Shown here piece by piece: positions 42,282 through 51,392 of a stretch of DNA of 64,000 nt. Numbering within the stretch: the first letter of the stretch is position 1; each line of letters starts with the position of its first letter. The DNA comes from JAAXKN01 sp050258815 (lineage in GTDB: Bacteria > Bacteroidota > Ignavibacteria > Ignavibacteriales > SURF-24): positions 62,001 to 126,000 of the forward strand of contig JBLMZM010000070.1 in assembly GCA_050258815.1 (NCBI GenBank), given 5' to 3'. A program made the position numbers and the translations under genes. The notes under the pieces were generated by a model. That model was not told the origin of the DNA. It did no database searches and worked only from the letters and a program-made list of their open reading frames with translations.

Positions 42282-42908
42282 ATGAAAATGAAAAATTCAG
42301 ACATGGAGAAAGGAATTCTGCACCTTTCAGTAAATGACAAAAGGCTGGCCGCGATAATAAAAAAAGCGGGCAGCTGTACGCTTAAAGCGCACAAAAATTA
42401 CTATTATTCCCTGCTGGAGTCTATCATCGGCCAGCAGTTATCCGTCAGAGTGGCAGAGGCAATTTGCAAGAGGTTCATGACATGTTTCAAAGGTGATCCC
42501 AGGCCCGAAGACATTCTGGCCTCGGATGATGCGATATTAAGGCAGCTGGGACTCTCAAACGCTAAAGTAAAATATGTAAAGGATCTCTCGCAAAAACTGC
42601 TTGATAAAGAGATTTCCCTGAAGAATATCGACAAAAAAAGCGATGAGGAGATAATCAGTGAACTTACCAGGGTCAAGGGAATAGGCCAATGGACGGCTCA
42701 CATGTTCCTTATTTTTACTCTCTGCCGGCCGAACGTACTACCGGTGGGCGACCTGGGCATTAAACGTGCAGTAATGTTAAATTATGGCCTGGATGATATG
42801 CCTGATGAGCAAATTGTAAGGGAAATTGCGGGCAGCAACAACTGGCATCCGTATAGCACACTGGCAAGCTGGTATCTGTGGAAGAGTCTGGAATTTAAAT
42901 CCGCATGA
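42282..42908 (+). CDS. AlkA-like DNA-3-methyladenine glycosylase
   Basis: 208 residues of the HhH-GPD superfamily: hairpin motif LTRVKGIGQWTAHMFLIF and catalytic Asp in PVGDLGIKRA. IGQQLSVRVAEAI is the usual N-terminal signature. It lacks the N-terminal TBP-like domain of E. coli AlkA and so matches the compact bacterial/yeast MAG type. It excises alkylated purines. Monocistronic; an ECF sigma gene follows after 68 bp. Confidence 0.93.
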   Translation: MKMKNSDMEKGILHLSVNDKRLAAIIKKAGSCTLKAHKNYYYSLLESIIGQQLSVRVAEAICKRFMTCFKGDPRPEDILASDDAILRQLGLSNAKVKYVKDLSQKLLDKEISLKNIDKKSDEEIISELTRVKGIGQWTAHMFLIFTLCRPNVLPVGDLGIKRAVMLNYGLDDMPDEQIVREIAGSNNWHPYSTLASWYLWKSLEFKSA

Positions 42909-42976
42909 CCGGGGCCTTAAATATGAATTACAATAGCATAAAACTGAATCCTTTAAGAATACAGAGCATCATATAA

Positions 42977-43546
42977 ATGAATGAAGATGAGTTAATAGAA
43001 AAGGCCAAGGCCGGGGACCGGAAAGCACTTTCGGAACTGGTCAGGAAGTATGAGCAGACCGTTTATAATTTTGCCTTTAAGATTTGCAGGAACCGTGACA
43101 GGGCCGAACATACGATGCAGGAGACATTTCTCAGCATGGTTAAGAACCTGCAGCAGTTCGACAGTAAAAGTAAACTCTCAACCTGGCTCTACACAATTGT
43201 ATCCAATCACTGTCTGATGCTTGCAAGGTCGGGCAAAAAACATAGCTATACATCCTTTGATGATGAAGAGAGTTTTATTGATGAGGGCAGTATGGCTGAC
43301 TGGTCGGCCTCACCCGCTAGAGTGGTGGAGAACGAAGAGCTTAAAAGGGTACTGGATGAATCAATACAGAATCTTCCTCCCGATTACAGGGTCGTATTTC
43401 TGCTCCGGGATGTGGAAGGGCTCTCGACCGAGGAGACCGGTAAGATTACTAATTTATCCGTCCCGGCTGTCAAGTCGAGGCTGCACAGGGCGAGGGCATT
43501 TTTAAGGAACGAAATAAATAAGAAAATGAGATATGGAAAAAACTAA
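42977..43546 (+). CDS. ECF-type sigma-70 family RNA polymerase sigma factor
   Basis: 189 residues. Region 2: YEQTVYNFAFKICRNRDRAEHTMQETFLSMVKNLQQF with KLSTWLYTIVSNHCL; region 4: LPPDYRVVFLLRDVEGLSTEETGKITNLSVPAVKSRLHRAR. It overlaps a zinc-binding anti-sigma-like gene by 14 bp, the usual arrangement for a membrane-free ZAS pair. Targets unknown. Confidence 0.95.
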   Translation: MNEDELIEKAKAGDRKALSELVRKYEQTVYNFAFKICRNRDRAEHTMQETFLSMVKNLQQFDSKSKLSTWLYTIVSNHCLMLARSGKKHSYTSFDDEESFIDEGSMADWSASPARVVENEELKRVLDESIQNLPPDYRVVFLLRDVEGLSTEETGKITNLSVPAVKSRLHRARAFLRNEINKKMRYGKN

Positions 43547-43769
43547 AGTTACGTGTAAAGAGGTAATGGATCACATTTGCGATAATCTGGGTGAGGAGCT
43601 CAGCTCCCCGAAGTGCCTAGAAATAAAACGCCACCTGGAAGGCTGCAGCGATTGCCGGAATTACTTTAAGTCGGTAGAAACCACAATCAGCTTTTACAAA
43701 CAGTACAATGTGGAACTTTCCGAGGACGCCCATGAAAGGCTGATTGGATTCCTGGGCCTTAAGGAGTGA
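43533..43769 (+). CDS. Small zf-HC2 (ZAS-type) anti-sigma factor-like protein
   Basis: 78 residues with the HxxxCxxC zinc motif (HLEGCSDC) and an upstream Cys/His (TCKEVMDHI). There is no transmembrane helix, so it would be a cytoplasmic anti-sigma acting on the ECF factor whose gene it overlaps. Redox sensing via the zinc cysteines is common in this family but not shown here. Confidence 0.87.
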   Translation: MEKTKVTCKEVMDHICDNLGEELSSPKCLEIKRHLEGCSDCRNYFKSVETTISFYKQYNVELSEDAHERLIGFLGLKE

Positions 43770-43853
43770 AACAGTTGTATGAGAAACAGCCCGCAAAATA
43801 ATAAGTAAATTAATTAAATATACAGATCATAATAAATACTTTGGAGACAAACG

Positions 43854-44105
43854 ATGCCGATTTTCGAATATCGCTGCAATGAGTGCAATAAAAAATTTGA
43901 AATCCTGCACAAGTCCAGCACTCATCAGGAAGAAGTAGTCTGCCCTGAGTGCAATTCAAAAAACAACAAGAAATTATTATCCTCTTTCAGCGCCTCCGTT
44001 CAGGGCTCTTCAACGGCTTCATATGCCGGCGATTGTTCTACTGGCAGCTGCCGCTTTGCGGACCAGGCAGGCGGATGTGCTTCGGGAATGTGTGGATTAA
44101 ATTAA
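43854..44105 (+). CDS. FmdB-family zinc ribbon protein
   Basis: 83 residues: MPIFEYRCNECNKKFE and VVCPECNSKNNKKLLSSFSA are the FmdB/CxxC_CxxC_SSSS regulatory-protein motif (two CxxC knuckles). The C-terminal tail has extra cysteines (DCSTGSCRF, GGCASGMCGLN) that may bind metal. Function unknown; the family is often beside redox or sulfur genes, and here a rhodanese gene follows 99 bp downstream. Confidence 0.9.
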   Translation: MPIFEYRCNECNKKFEILHKSSTHQEEVVCPECNSKNNKKLLSSFSASVQGSSTASYAGDCSTGSCRFADQAGGCASGMCGLN

Positions 44106-44204
44106 ACGGAACATAGTCAATAGCCGTATTTACATTGCATCGGTATTTTATGCCGGCAGCCCAATGGGCATGCCGCTAAAAAATAAAGGAGAGAATATAC
44201 ATAT

Positions 44205-44588
44205 ATGAGAAACATAAGGATTTTAATGATGGGCGTACTCCTGACTATATTAAATATTCTGGGTTGTGCCCAGCAGAAAGACAGCACTATGAACGTTACA
44301 GAGCTCAAGGAAAAAATTAAAAATAACCCGTCATTGGTTGTGCTTGACGTACGCACACCTGAGGAACTGCAGGGACCGTTAGGTAAAATTGATGGTGTGG
44401 TTAATATTCCGGTACAGCAGCTGGAAGCACGCATTGGTGAAGTGGAGAAGTATAAGGGAAAAGAAATTGCTGTTATCTGCAGGACCGGCCACCGTTCCGG
44501 AATAGCCCAGGAAATTTTGTCAAAGCACGGCATTAAAGCCATCAATGTCAAAGGCGGAATGACTGAGTACCGGAACAAGGGTTATTAA
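44205..44588 (+). CDS. Rhodanese-domain lipoprotein
   Basis: 127 residues. Signal with lipobox NILGC (Cys21), then a single rhodanese domain: VVLDVRTPEEL, GVVNIPVQQL and active loop CRTGHRS containing the catalytic Cys. Likely a periplasmic sulfurtransferase or sulfide/cyanide handling protein; the acceptor is unknown. A strong hairpin follows. Confidence 0.92.
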   Translation: MRNIRILMMGVLLTILNILGCAQQKDSTMNVTELKEKIKNNPSLVVLDVRTPEELQGPLGKIDGVVNIPVQQLEARIGEVEKYKGKEIAVICRTGHRSGIAQEILSKHGIKAINVKGGMTEYRNKGY

Positions 44589-44637
44589 ACCCCAATATGA
44601 ATCCCATCTTTTACGGAAAGAAATATACCTGAATTGG

Positions 44638-44672
44638 AAAAGTCCCCTTAACAAAAAGGGGACTTTTGTTTT
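44638..44672. terminator. Bidirectional intrinsic terminator
   Basis: AAAAGTCCCCTT (44638-44649) and AAGGGGACTTTT (44656-44667), perfect 12-bp stem with 6-nt loop, then GTTTTAT on the plus strand. It serves the rhodanese gene and probably also the convergent outer-membrane gene. Confidence 0.85.
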
Positions 44673-44678
44673 ATCAGG

Positions 44679-45239
44679 CTAAAACCAAACCGTAAATCCA
44701 ACATTAAAAGCCACCTGGTTATATCCATATCTTTCCACAGCTCCCGAAGGATTAGTTGTCACCTGCAGGTATTCGAGTCCCATGTTTAACAGGCTGTTGC
44801 CGACTACTGCAAGCTTTACGCCGCCGCGCAGGCCCCAGCTGAAGCCGCTCCTTGTATCGCCGTTGGATTGTGAGGCGTATCCGAGCAGTGCTTCAATAAA
44901 GGGGTATGCAAGGCTGCCGGTTTTGAAATTATAGGATGGGGCCAGCAGGAACAACAAAGAAGTATTGCCCTCAACAGTAGTGATACCAAAGGGGTTGAAG
45001 CCGAGTTCGAAGCCGTCGGTGAAGAAATATCCGATATAGGGCATCAGGCTGAATTCGGTGACGGTCCCGCCTGTTTGCCCGTTTACAACGGACGTCGTGC
45101 TCTGGAATGTGAGGCTGCCGCCCAGTTCAGTTACGCCTCTGGAGGCAAAACCTCCGGAGTTACCCTGTGCTTTAGCTGCAGACGAAGAAAGGACGATTAA
45201 AACAGAAACAAAGTATATTATTTTTAGCAATCGAAACAT
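44679..45239 (-). CDS. Outer-membrane beta-barrel protein
   Basis: 186 residues. Signal peptide 1-24 (cleavage near AKAQG). The rest is an eight-stranded-type barrel pattern (VTELGGSLTFQST, EFSLMPYIGYFF, GFELGFNPFGI, LLFLLAPSYNF, FSWGLRGGVKLAV, LLNMGLEYLQV, QVAFNVGFTVWF) with a terminal Phe. AGGAGG precedes the ATG. Function unknown; similar in size to the barrel gene at 63323-63883. Confidence 0.85.
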   Translation of the reverse strand: MFRLLKIIYFVSVLIVLSSSAAKAQGNSGGFASRGVTELGGSLTFQSTTSVVNGQTGGTVTEFSLMPYIGYFFTDGFELGFNPFGITTVEGNTSLLFLLAPSYNFKTGSLAYPFIEALLGYASQSNGDTRSGFSWGLRGGVKLAVVGNSLLNMGLEYLQVTTNPSGAVERYGYNQVAFNVGFTVWF

Positions 45240-45520
45240 GATTCCTCCTTTGCATATTGTAGTTATAGTAGAACATATACAAAAGAAAAAACCGAGTCAA
45301 TCTGAATATCAGGGGATAACCAGTGCGGATTTAAGACTTATTCCCCCAAGAGATTTTATTGGATAAATATATATATCGCTGATAAATAATTTTGTCATAT
45401 TGGTTTCCTGAAAATAAATGGGTATGCTTTTGCCCGGGATAAGCTTAAGTATCTGAGGCAAAAGTCCGGCTTAAATCGTGCCCCAATATACGCACTGAGG
45501 CTAATAAAAAATATAGCTCC

Positions 45521-46162
45521 TCAGGGCGCAAGCCTTTCGATTTGCCAGCCTGCAGGTGTTTTGCTGTATTGTATTCTGTCGTGCAGCCGGTTCGCCCTGC
45601 CCTGCCAGAATTCTAAAATCAGGGGTTCAAGGCAGAATCCTACCCAGAATTCGGGTCTTTCTATCTTGCCGCTGGCGAATTCCTTTTCGTATCTCAGTAC
45701 CATATTGTCCAGGTAACTTCTGTCAGGTATTGCCCTGCTCTGTGGTGAGGCCCAGGCTCCGATTTTACTTCCCTGGGGTCTGGAATAGAAATATTCATCA
45801 GACTCATGACCCTGCAGCATGCTTACACTTCCTTCAATCCTTATCTGGCGTTCGAGTTCCGGCCAGTAGAAAACCAGGGCGGCAAAAGGATTCTCCAGGA
45901 GCTGTTTTCCCTTTTTACTCTGATAATTTGTAAAGAAAATAAATCCCCTCCCGGTGATCCTTTTAAGAAGTACGATCCTGGCAGAGGGCCTGGCATCTGA
46001 GGTTGAGGTTGCCAGGGTCATTGCCGTCGGATCATTAACACATGCTTCAATGGCTTCATTCAGCCAGGTCTGAAATTGAATGAACGGGTTTGCATTTATT
46101 TCTTTTTCACTCAGCTCTTTAAGAATATAATCTCTTCTGATTGAAGCTATATTTTTACTCAA
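45521..46162 (-). CDS. pdxH: Pyridoxamine 5'-phosphate oxidase
   Basis: 213 residues: DPTAMTLATSTSDARPSARIVLLK, GFIFFTNYQSKKGKQL, AALVFYWPELERQIRIEG, and the C-terminal GRANRLHDRIQY. FMN-dependent oxidation of pyridoxamine/pyridoxine phosphate to PLP. The start is TTG at 46162 with an AGGATG site ahead. It follows nudC by 53 bp on the same strand. Confidence 0.96.
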   Translation of the reverse strand: MSKNIASIRRDYILKELSEKEINANPFIQFQTWLNEAIEACVNDPTAMTLATSTSDARPSARIVLLKRITGRGFIFFTNYQSKKGKQLLENPFAALVFYWPELERQIRIEGSVSMLQGHESDEYFYSRPQGSKIGAWASPQSRAIPDRSYLDNMVLRYEKEFASGKIERPEFWVGFCLEPLILEFWQGRANRLHDRIQYSKTPAGWQIERLAP

Positions 46163-46215
46163 GGACTCATCCTTTCACACTTAAGATTTTTCAATAGATA
46201 TCCCGGGTATATATA

Positions 46216-47043
46216 TTACTGTCTGGAGTGGTGGTTATCTGTGAACCAGTCTATCAGCCGGCGTGCGATACTCCACCTGCCTGGTATGAGCGGGAGTGCC
46301 TCAGGAGAAAACCAGCCGGCTTCCAGGATCTCAACTCCATCTGGCTTCAGGTCGCCTGAAGCATATTCGGCAGTAAATCCAACCATCAGAGAGTTTGGAA
46401 AAGGCCATGGCTGGCTGCCGAAGTATTTAATATTTCTGACCTCAATATTAACCTCTTCTTTGACCTCGCGGCTTACACATTCTTCAAAAGTCTCGCCTGC
46501 TTCCACAAACCCTGCAATAACGCTGTACATCTTCGACTTAAAACGTCCTGAGTTTGCCAGCAATATTCTGCCGTCATTTACTACTGCCACTATGACCGCA
46601 GGTGATATGCGGGGATAATTAACCAGACCGCATTTGGGGCATTCCTTGGCCCTTTCATCAATCCGGGTAAAGGTCTGTGTTCCGCAACGGCCGCAAAACT
46701 GGTGCGTGGAATCCCAGCTTACGATCTGAAAAGCCCTGCCAGAGAGGGCGAGCAGATTATCATCAAATATTCCGAACAATGAACGGAGATTCCGGAATGC
46801 CATGTCCTCCGGTATCTGCGTGCTTTCCGGTAACTCTGCCGAATAACAGTGTTCTCCGTTTAGTACGCCCAAATACTGTGTCCTGACAGGAGTTATATTA
46901 AGTGCTGACAGATCCCCCATAAACGGGATTTCTGCCTTTTCCATTTCCTTCTGAATCACCAGGAGTTCATCTTTTCTGAAAGCAAAACACCATGCAGCCC
47001 GGGGCTGAACCTCCGGTGCCGCAACTGAAGCAAAAAAATCCAT
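46216..47043 (-). CDS. nudC: NAD(+) diphosphatase/RNA deNADding enzyme NudC
   Basis: 275 residues: zinc ribbon CGRCG and CPKCG, NudC-specific SQPWPFPNSLM, and Nudix box GFVEAGETFEECVSREVKEEV. Cleaves NAD(H) and removes NAD caps from RNA. AAGGAAA precedes the ATG. Likely cotranscribed with pdxH and perhaps the SanA-like gene upstream. Confidence 0.95.
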   Translation of the reverse strand: MDFFASVAAPEVQPRAAWCFAFRKDELLVIQKEMEKAEIPFMGDLSALNITPVRTQYLGVLNGEHCYSAELPESTQIPEDMAFRNLRSLFGIFDDNLLALSGRAFQIVSWDSTHQFCGRCGTQTFTRIDERAKECPKCGLVNYPRISPAVIVAVVNDGRILLANSGRFKSKMYSVIAGFVEAGETFEECVSREVKEEVNIEVRNIKYFGSQPWPFPNSLMVGFTAEYASGDLKPDGVEILEAGWFSPEALPLIPGRWSIARRLIDWFTDNHHSRQ

Positions 47044-47103
47044 CTGATATTTCCTTTAAAAAACTGGTACTTATAAATGCGGGTGCATAATAGTAGTAAA
47101 CAG

Positions 47104-47706
47104 TTATAGATACAGATCCATAAAAACCTTTACCCGTGAGAATAATTCTCTGATATCGGTTTCGAGCCCCATAAAACCTTTTACATCCTCGGCATTATAT
47201 CCGATTGCATTGAGACCCAGCTTGCGGGCAATAAACACGGCCCTTTTATTATGCCAGTCCTGTGAAATAACCGTGAAGCTCTGGTAACCGAAGACCTCAC
47301 TGCACCTTACAACCGAGTCATAGGTCCTGTATCCTTCATCATCGGAGAAAATAACTTCTTCAGGAACGCCGTTTTTAATAAGGTCGGCTCTCATGTTCTT
47401 TGGTTCTTTATTATACTTATTGCCGCTGACTATTATTACCTTAATCTTGCCCGCCTTGTACAGCTCAACGGCTGCTTTTATTCTGTAGGCAAAATAAAGA
47501 TTGACAACCCTGGGTTTCAGATATTTCCCTGTTCCCAGGAGCAGGCCGGCTTTGTTTGCGGGTATACTGTTCAGGTCATCATAAACGAATCTGCCCGCTT
47601 CACTGTTAATTTTATTGTTGCAGAAGAAAATTACAAGTGAAATCAGGAGCAGAAGCATACCGGCAAAACCAGCTATTTTTTTCCCCCGGCTTCGGAGCTG
47701 TTTCAT
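47104..47706 (-). CDS. SanA/YdcF-like DUF218 membrane protein
   Basis: 200 residues with one N-terminal membrane helix (about 10-30) and a DUF218 domain: GLLLGTGKYLK, RIKAAVELYKAGKIKVIIVSGN, PKNMRADLIKNGVPEEVIFSDDEGYRTYDSVVR, VISQDWHNKRAVFIARKLG. This is the SanA (vancomycin-sensitivity) type associated with envelope barrier function. Same strand as nudC, 60 bp away. Confidence 0.9.
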   Translation of the reverse strand: MKQLRSRGKKIAGFAGMLLLLISLVIFFCNNKINSEAGRFVYDDLNSIPANKAGLLLGTGKYLKPRVVNLYFAYRIKAAVELYKAGKIKVIIVSGNKYNKEPKNMRADLIKNGVPEEVIFSDDEGYRTYDSVVRCSEVFGYQSFTVISQDWHNKRAVFIARKLGLNAIGYNAEDVKGFMGLETDIRELFSRVKVFMDLYL

Positions 47707-48012
47707 CTATTATCCGGATATATTTTGTGCACCTTCTTTCTTTAATAACACTATAATATAAGTTAATTTTTATTAATTCACTTTATCTCCCCCTTGATTT
47801 TCAGTCTGTGATGCAATCACCATTTTTGCTTCCCCCATTTATTGCACTTGCATAATCACTCCTAATTTATATTTTATATATAAAGCTCACAAAACAGAGG
47901 GATTGCTTCAAAGCAGTGGTGCAGAGCAAAAGGTTTGGATCAATTACAGGCTTACATTAAGAGAACCTTTGCTACAAGCAGAATTTGAAGTGTTGTAGAA
48001 GGGAGATGAGAT
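47707..48012. other. Promoter region of the nuo operon
   Basis: 306 AT-rich bp between the divergent SanA-like gene and nuoA. TTGCAC/TTGCAT at about 47841-47855 with downstream TATATT is suggestive but spacing is ambiguous. No terminator, small gene or riboswitch fold was recognised. Confidence 0.45.
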
Positions 48013-48444
48013 TTGAATACTGCAGCGGATAACCCATCGGTTTGGCCTTTACTGGCATATGCACTTGGTGTACTTCTCCTTGCCGGCATAATGGTCGGCC
48101 TGTCATATATACTAGGAGAACGTCATGAAGAGACTCAGACTGATACACCATTCGAGTCAGGAATAAAAGTAACGGGCAGTGCCCGTCTTCGTTTTTCAGT
48201 CCACTATTATCTGGTCGCCATGTTTTTTGTAATCTTTGACCTCGAGTCGGTATTTATTGTTGCCTGGGCAATTGCATTTAATGAAGTAGGCTGGGCGGGA
48301 TATCTGGGTGTCCTTGTATTTATCGGGGTACTGATTGCCGTGCTGGTCTATGAATGGCGCATTGGAGCATTGGATTTTGGTCCGGATGGTAAAAAGATTC
48401 TGAAAGCATATAAATCAATGAACAAAAAAAGTATAACTATATGA
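48013..48444 (+). CDS. nuoA: NADH-quinone oxidoreductase subunit A
   Basis: 143 residues with three membrane helices; core motif FFVIFDLESVFIVAWAI and ESGIKVTGSARLRFSVHYYLVA are the NuoA/ND3 loop (the Cys of ESG-C in many species is Ile here). Start is TTG at 48013 with GGGAG 7 bp ahead; the nearby ATG is in another frame. Overlaps nuoB by 4 bp. First gene of the complex I operon. Confidence 0.95.
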   Translation: MNTAADNPSVWPLLAYALGVLLLAGIMVGLSYILGERHEETQTDTPFESGIKVTGSARLRFSVHYYLVAMFFVIFDLESVFIVAWAIAFNEVGWAGYLGVLVFIGVLIAVLVYEWRIGALDFGPDGKKILKAYKSMNKKSITI

Positions 48445-49079
48445 ATTGGTCACTAAGCAAGCCAAATAATCCTGAAGTAACGACAAATGGTAAAACTGCA
48501 TTCGAAGAGACCGTAAAGCAAACATTATTTATGAGCCGTCTGGAAGATATGATCGCCTGGGGGCGTAAGAATTCCATGTGGCCTTTTAATTTCGGGCTCT
48601 CCTGCTGCTATGTGGAGATGGCTACCAGCCTTACCAGCAGGTATGATCTGGCGCGTTTCGGGGCAGAGGTTATTCGCGGTACACCGCGTGAAGCCGACCT
48701 TATGGTAATTGCAGGTACGGTCTTTATAAAGATGGCTCCCATAATAAAACGCCTTTATGAACAGATGATGGCTCCACGCTGGGTGATTTCCATGGGCTCA
48801 TGCGCCAATTCGGGCGGCATGTACGACGTATACAGCGTCGTGCAGGGGGTCGATAAATTTATGCCCGTGGATGTTTATGTGCAGGGCTGTCCTCCAAGGC
48901 CGGATACCTTCATGGAAGGCATCCTGCTTTTAAGGGATGTTGTAGGAAAAGAAAAGCGTCCTCTAAGCTGGACCATTGGGCCGCAGGGAATTACCAAGCC
49001 GGAAAAGCCTTCAATGCGTGATATGAAACGGGAAGAGAGAATGAAGACTACGTTCCTGCGTCCGCCGGATGAGATCTAG
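48441..49079 (+). CDS. nuoB: NADH-quinone oxidoreductase subunit B
   Basis: 212 residues. N2 [4Fe-4S] ligands: tandem Cys in LSCCYVEMA, MGSCANSGG, and QGCPPRPD. Electron-donating site to quinone at the membrane interface. ATGA overlap with nuoA; about 30 extra C-terminal residues (PSMRDMKREERMKTTFLRPPDEI) are charged, as in E. coli-type NuoB. Confidence 0.97.
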   Translation: MNWSLSKPNNPEVTTNGKTAFEETVKQTLFMSRLEDMIAWGRKNSMWPFNFGLSCCYVEMATSLTSRYDLARFGAEVIRGTPREADLMVIAGTVFIKMAPIIKRLYEQMMAPRWVISMGSCANSGGMYDVYSVVQGVDKFMPVDVYVQGCPPRPDTFMEGILLLRDVVGKEKRPLSWTIGPQGITKPEKPSMRDMKREERMKTTFLRPPDEI

Positions 49080-49096
49080 AGGAGGTAACATCAGAA

Positions 49097-49110
49097 GGTT
49101 AATATTAACC
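49097..49110. repeat. Perfect 14-bp palindrome between nuoB and nuoCD
   Basis: GGTTAATATTAACC in the 69-bp gap, which is large for this operon. A strong GGAGG at 49081 is not followed by a usable start, and nuoCD itself lacks a clear ribosome site. Confidence 0.5.
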
Positions 49111-49148
49111 AGGCAGGATTGAAATTTAGAAACTGAAAAATAACTCAT

Positions 49149-50903
49149 ATGACAAACAGCCATACGGTAACCGAAGAATTACAGAACAGGTTTGGCGCTG
49201 CTGAATTCAGCCTGCAGCCAACGGTTGACGATATTCCAACACTGTGGGTTTCAAAAGACCGCATTGTTGAAATAGTGAACTACCTCAGAAACGAAATAGA
49301 CCGTCCCTATAAAATGCTATATGACCTGACGGCAATTGACGAAAGGGAAAGAAAGCACAGGGAGGCTCAGCCCGAAAGTGATTTTACGGTTGTCTATCAG
49401 CTCCTGTCATTCGAAAGAAACAGTGACGTGCGCCTGAAGATTGCACTGAAGGGAGAATATCCCTCGCTGCCCAGCATTACGGGCGTTTGCCAGAATGCCA
49501 ATTGGTATGAGCGTGAAGTCTTTGACATGTTCGGTGTCAAATTCGAGGGCCATCCGCTCCTTAAAAGAATACTTATGCCTCCATGGTGGGAAGGTCACCC
49601 TCTGCGCAAGGAACATCCGGCACGCGCAACAGAAATGGGACCCTTTCAAATGCCCGAGGAAAAGGCCCTGAAAGAGCAGGAGGAATATGAGTTTAAGCCG
49701 GAGGACTGGGGGCTAAGCAGATCGAATGAATATGAAGATACCGACTTTATGTTTCTTAATCTTGGTCCCCAGCATCCGGGTACTCACGGCGTATTAAGAC
49801 TCATTCTGCAGCTCGACGGAGAAACCCTGGTAAACGTGGTTCCGGATATTGGCTTTCATCACCGGGCAGCCGAAAAAATGGGCGAAAGGCAATCCTGGCA
49901 TAGCTATATCCCATATACCGACCGGGTAGATTATCTGGCCGGCGTCGTTAACAATCTGGCTTACCTGATTTCGGTCGAACGCCTGGCCGGAATTCAGGTC
50001 CCCGAACGCGCAAAGGTAATCAGGGTAATGCTGTGTGAACTGTTCCGTATCTACAACCACCTGGTCTGGTATGGGACGTTTGCCCAGGACGTGGGACAGC
50101 TTTCCCCTGTTTTCTATATGTTCAACGACCGTGAGGAGCTGCTTAAAATTATTGAGGCTGTAACCGGCTACAGGATGCATCCGAGCTGGTTCAGGATCGG
50201 CGGTACGGCAGCTGACCTGCCCAGGGGATGGGATAAACTCGTGCGTGAGTTTGTCAATTACCTGCCCCCCAGGCTGAAGGAGTATGATAAGCTAGTAATG
50301 GGAAACCGTATATTCAAGGCAAGGACCGTAGGCATCGGGGCCTTTACCTTTGAAGAGGCTTATGAATGGGGGGTTACCGGCCCTAACCTCAGGGCCTGCG
50401 GATACGACTGGGACCTGCGCAAGAAGCGGCCCTATTCGGGCTATGACCAATTTGAATTTGATATCCCGACAGGACAGAACGGCGACTGCTATGACAGGGC
50501 AAAAGTGAGAAACGAAGAAATGCGCCAGAGCCTCAGGATAGTAGAGCAATGCCTGAATAATATGCCCGAAGGCCCTTACAAGGCAGACCACCCGCTTACC
50601 ACTCCCCCGATGAAGGACAGGACAATGCTGGATATTGAGACCCTGATTAATCACTTTTTGAATGTGAGCTGGGGCCCGGTTATTCCTCCGGGCGAGGCAT
50701 CTATTGCAATTGAGGCAACCAAGGGCAACAACAGTTATTATCTCATAAGCGACGGAAATACGGGAGCATACAGGAATCATATACGCACCCCGTCATTCGC
50801 CCACATGCAGATGGTTCCGTTTATGAGCCGCAGTTATACGATAGCTGACCTGATGGCAATTCTTGGAAGCCTGGATTTTGTTCTTGCAGACGTCGACAGA
50901 TAA
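49149..50903 (+). CDS. nuoCD: NADH-quinone oxidoreductase fused subunits C and D
   Basis: 584 residues. Residues 1-~185 are NuoC (NWYEREVFDMFGVKFEGHPLLKRILMP); residues ~195-584 are NuoD (NLGPQHPGTHGVLRLILQLDGE; HRAAEKMGERQSW; PPGEASIAIEATKG; SLDFVLADVDR), forming the quinone pocket. Fusion of C and D is as in enterobacteria and various Bacteroidota relatives. In-frame TGA at 49134 excludes an earlier start. Confidence 0.96.
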   Translation: MTNSHTVTEELQNRFGAAEFSLQPTVDDIPTLWVSKDRIVEIVNYLRNEIDRPYKMLYDLTAIDERERKHREAQPESDFTVVYQLLSFERNSDVRLKIALKGEYPSLPSITGVCQNANWYEREVFDMFGVKFEGHPLLKRILMPPWWEGHPLRKEHPARATEMGPFQMPEEKALKEQEEYEFKPEDWGLSRSNEYEDTDFMFLNLGPQHPGTHGVLRLILQLDGETLVNVVPDIGFHHRAAEKMGERQSWHSYIPYTDRVDYLAGVVNNLAYLISVERLAGIQVPERAKVIRVMLCELFRIYNHLVWYGTFAQDVGQLSPVFYMFNDREELLKIIEAVTGYRMHPSWFRIGGTAADLPRGWDKLVREFVNYLPPRLKEYDKLVMGNRIFKARTVGIGAFTFEEAYEWGVTGPNLRACGYDWDLRKKRPYSGYDQFEFDIPTGQNGDCYDRAKVRNEEMRQSLRIVEQCLNNMPEGPYKADHPLTTPPMKDRTMLDIETLINHFLNVSWGPVIPPGEASIAIEATKGNNSYYLISDGNTGAYRNHIRTPSFAHMQMVPFMSRSYTIADLMAILGSLDFVLADVDR

Positions 50904-50918
50904 TAAAGGGAAAAAAGA

Positions 50919-51383
50919 ATGCTTACTGAAGATGAAAAAAGAGAAATAGAAGAAGAGTTCAAACTCTATCCATTTAAGCAGGCTGCTACTATTGAAGCAC
51001 TTAAAGTCGTGCAGAAACACCGCGGCTGGGTCTCGGATGAAAGCCTGAAGGATGTGGCCGAAATACTTGAAGTAACACCCGATGAGCTGGATAGCGTAGC
51101 AACGTTCTACAATCTGATCTTCCGCAGGCCTGTAGGCAGACACGTCATTTTAATATGCAACAGCGTAAGCTGCTATGTTATGGGATATAATGAAATACTG
51201 AGCATAATTTCGAAACAGCTGGGGATCAGGTACGGAGAAACAACTCCCGATGGGAGATTTACTCTGTTACCCATTCCATGCCTTGGAACTTGTGACCGTG
51301 CACCGGCACTTATGGTGGATCATGACCTGCACAGGGACCTGACGCCTGAAAAAATAAATGTTATTCTGGAAGGATATAAGTAG
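50919..51383 (+). CDS. nuoE: NADH-quinone oxidoreductase subunit E
   Basis: 154 residues, thioredoxin-like [2Fe-2S] protein: CNSVSC (CxxxxC) and CLGTCDRAPAL (CxxxC) supply the N1a ligands. Part of the NADH dehydrogenase module with nuoF and nuoG. AAGGGA precedes the ATG. Confidence 0.96.
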   Translation: MLTEDEKREIEEEFKLYPFKQAATIEALKVVQKHRGWVSDESLKDVAEILEVTPDELDSVATFYNLIFRRPVGRHVILICNSVSCYVMGYNEILSIISKQLGIRYGETTPDGRFTLLPIPCLGTCDRAPALMVDHDLHRDLTPEKINVILEGYK

Positions 51384-51392
51384 GAAAAGCCT

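Noticed and set aside
44154..44175. Imperfect hairpin before the rhodanese gene (CGGCAGCCCA / TGGGCATGCCG)
   Set aside because: Has a bulge, almost no loop and no T tract; not reported as a terminator.
50292..50780. 162-codon minus-strand open frame
   Set aside because: Antisense to the NuoD part of nuoCD.
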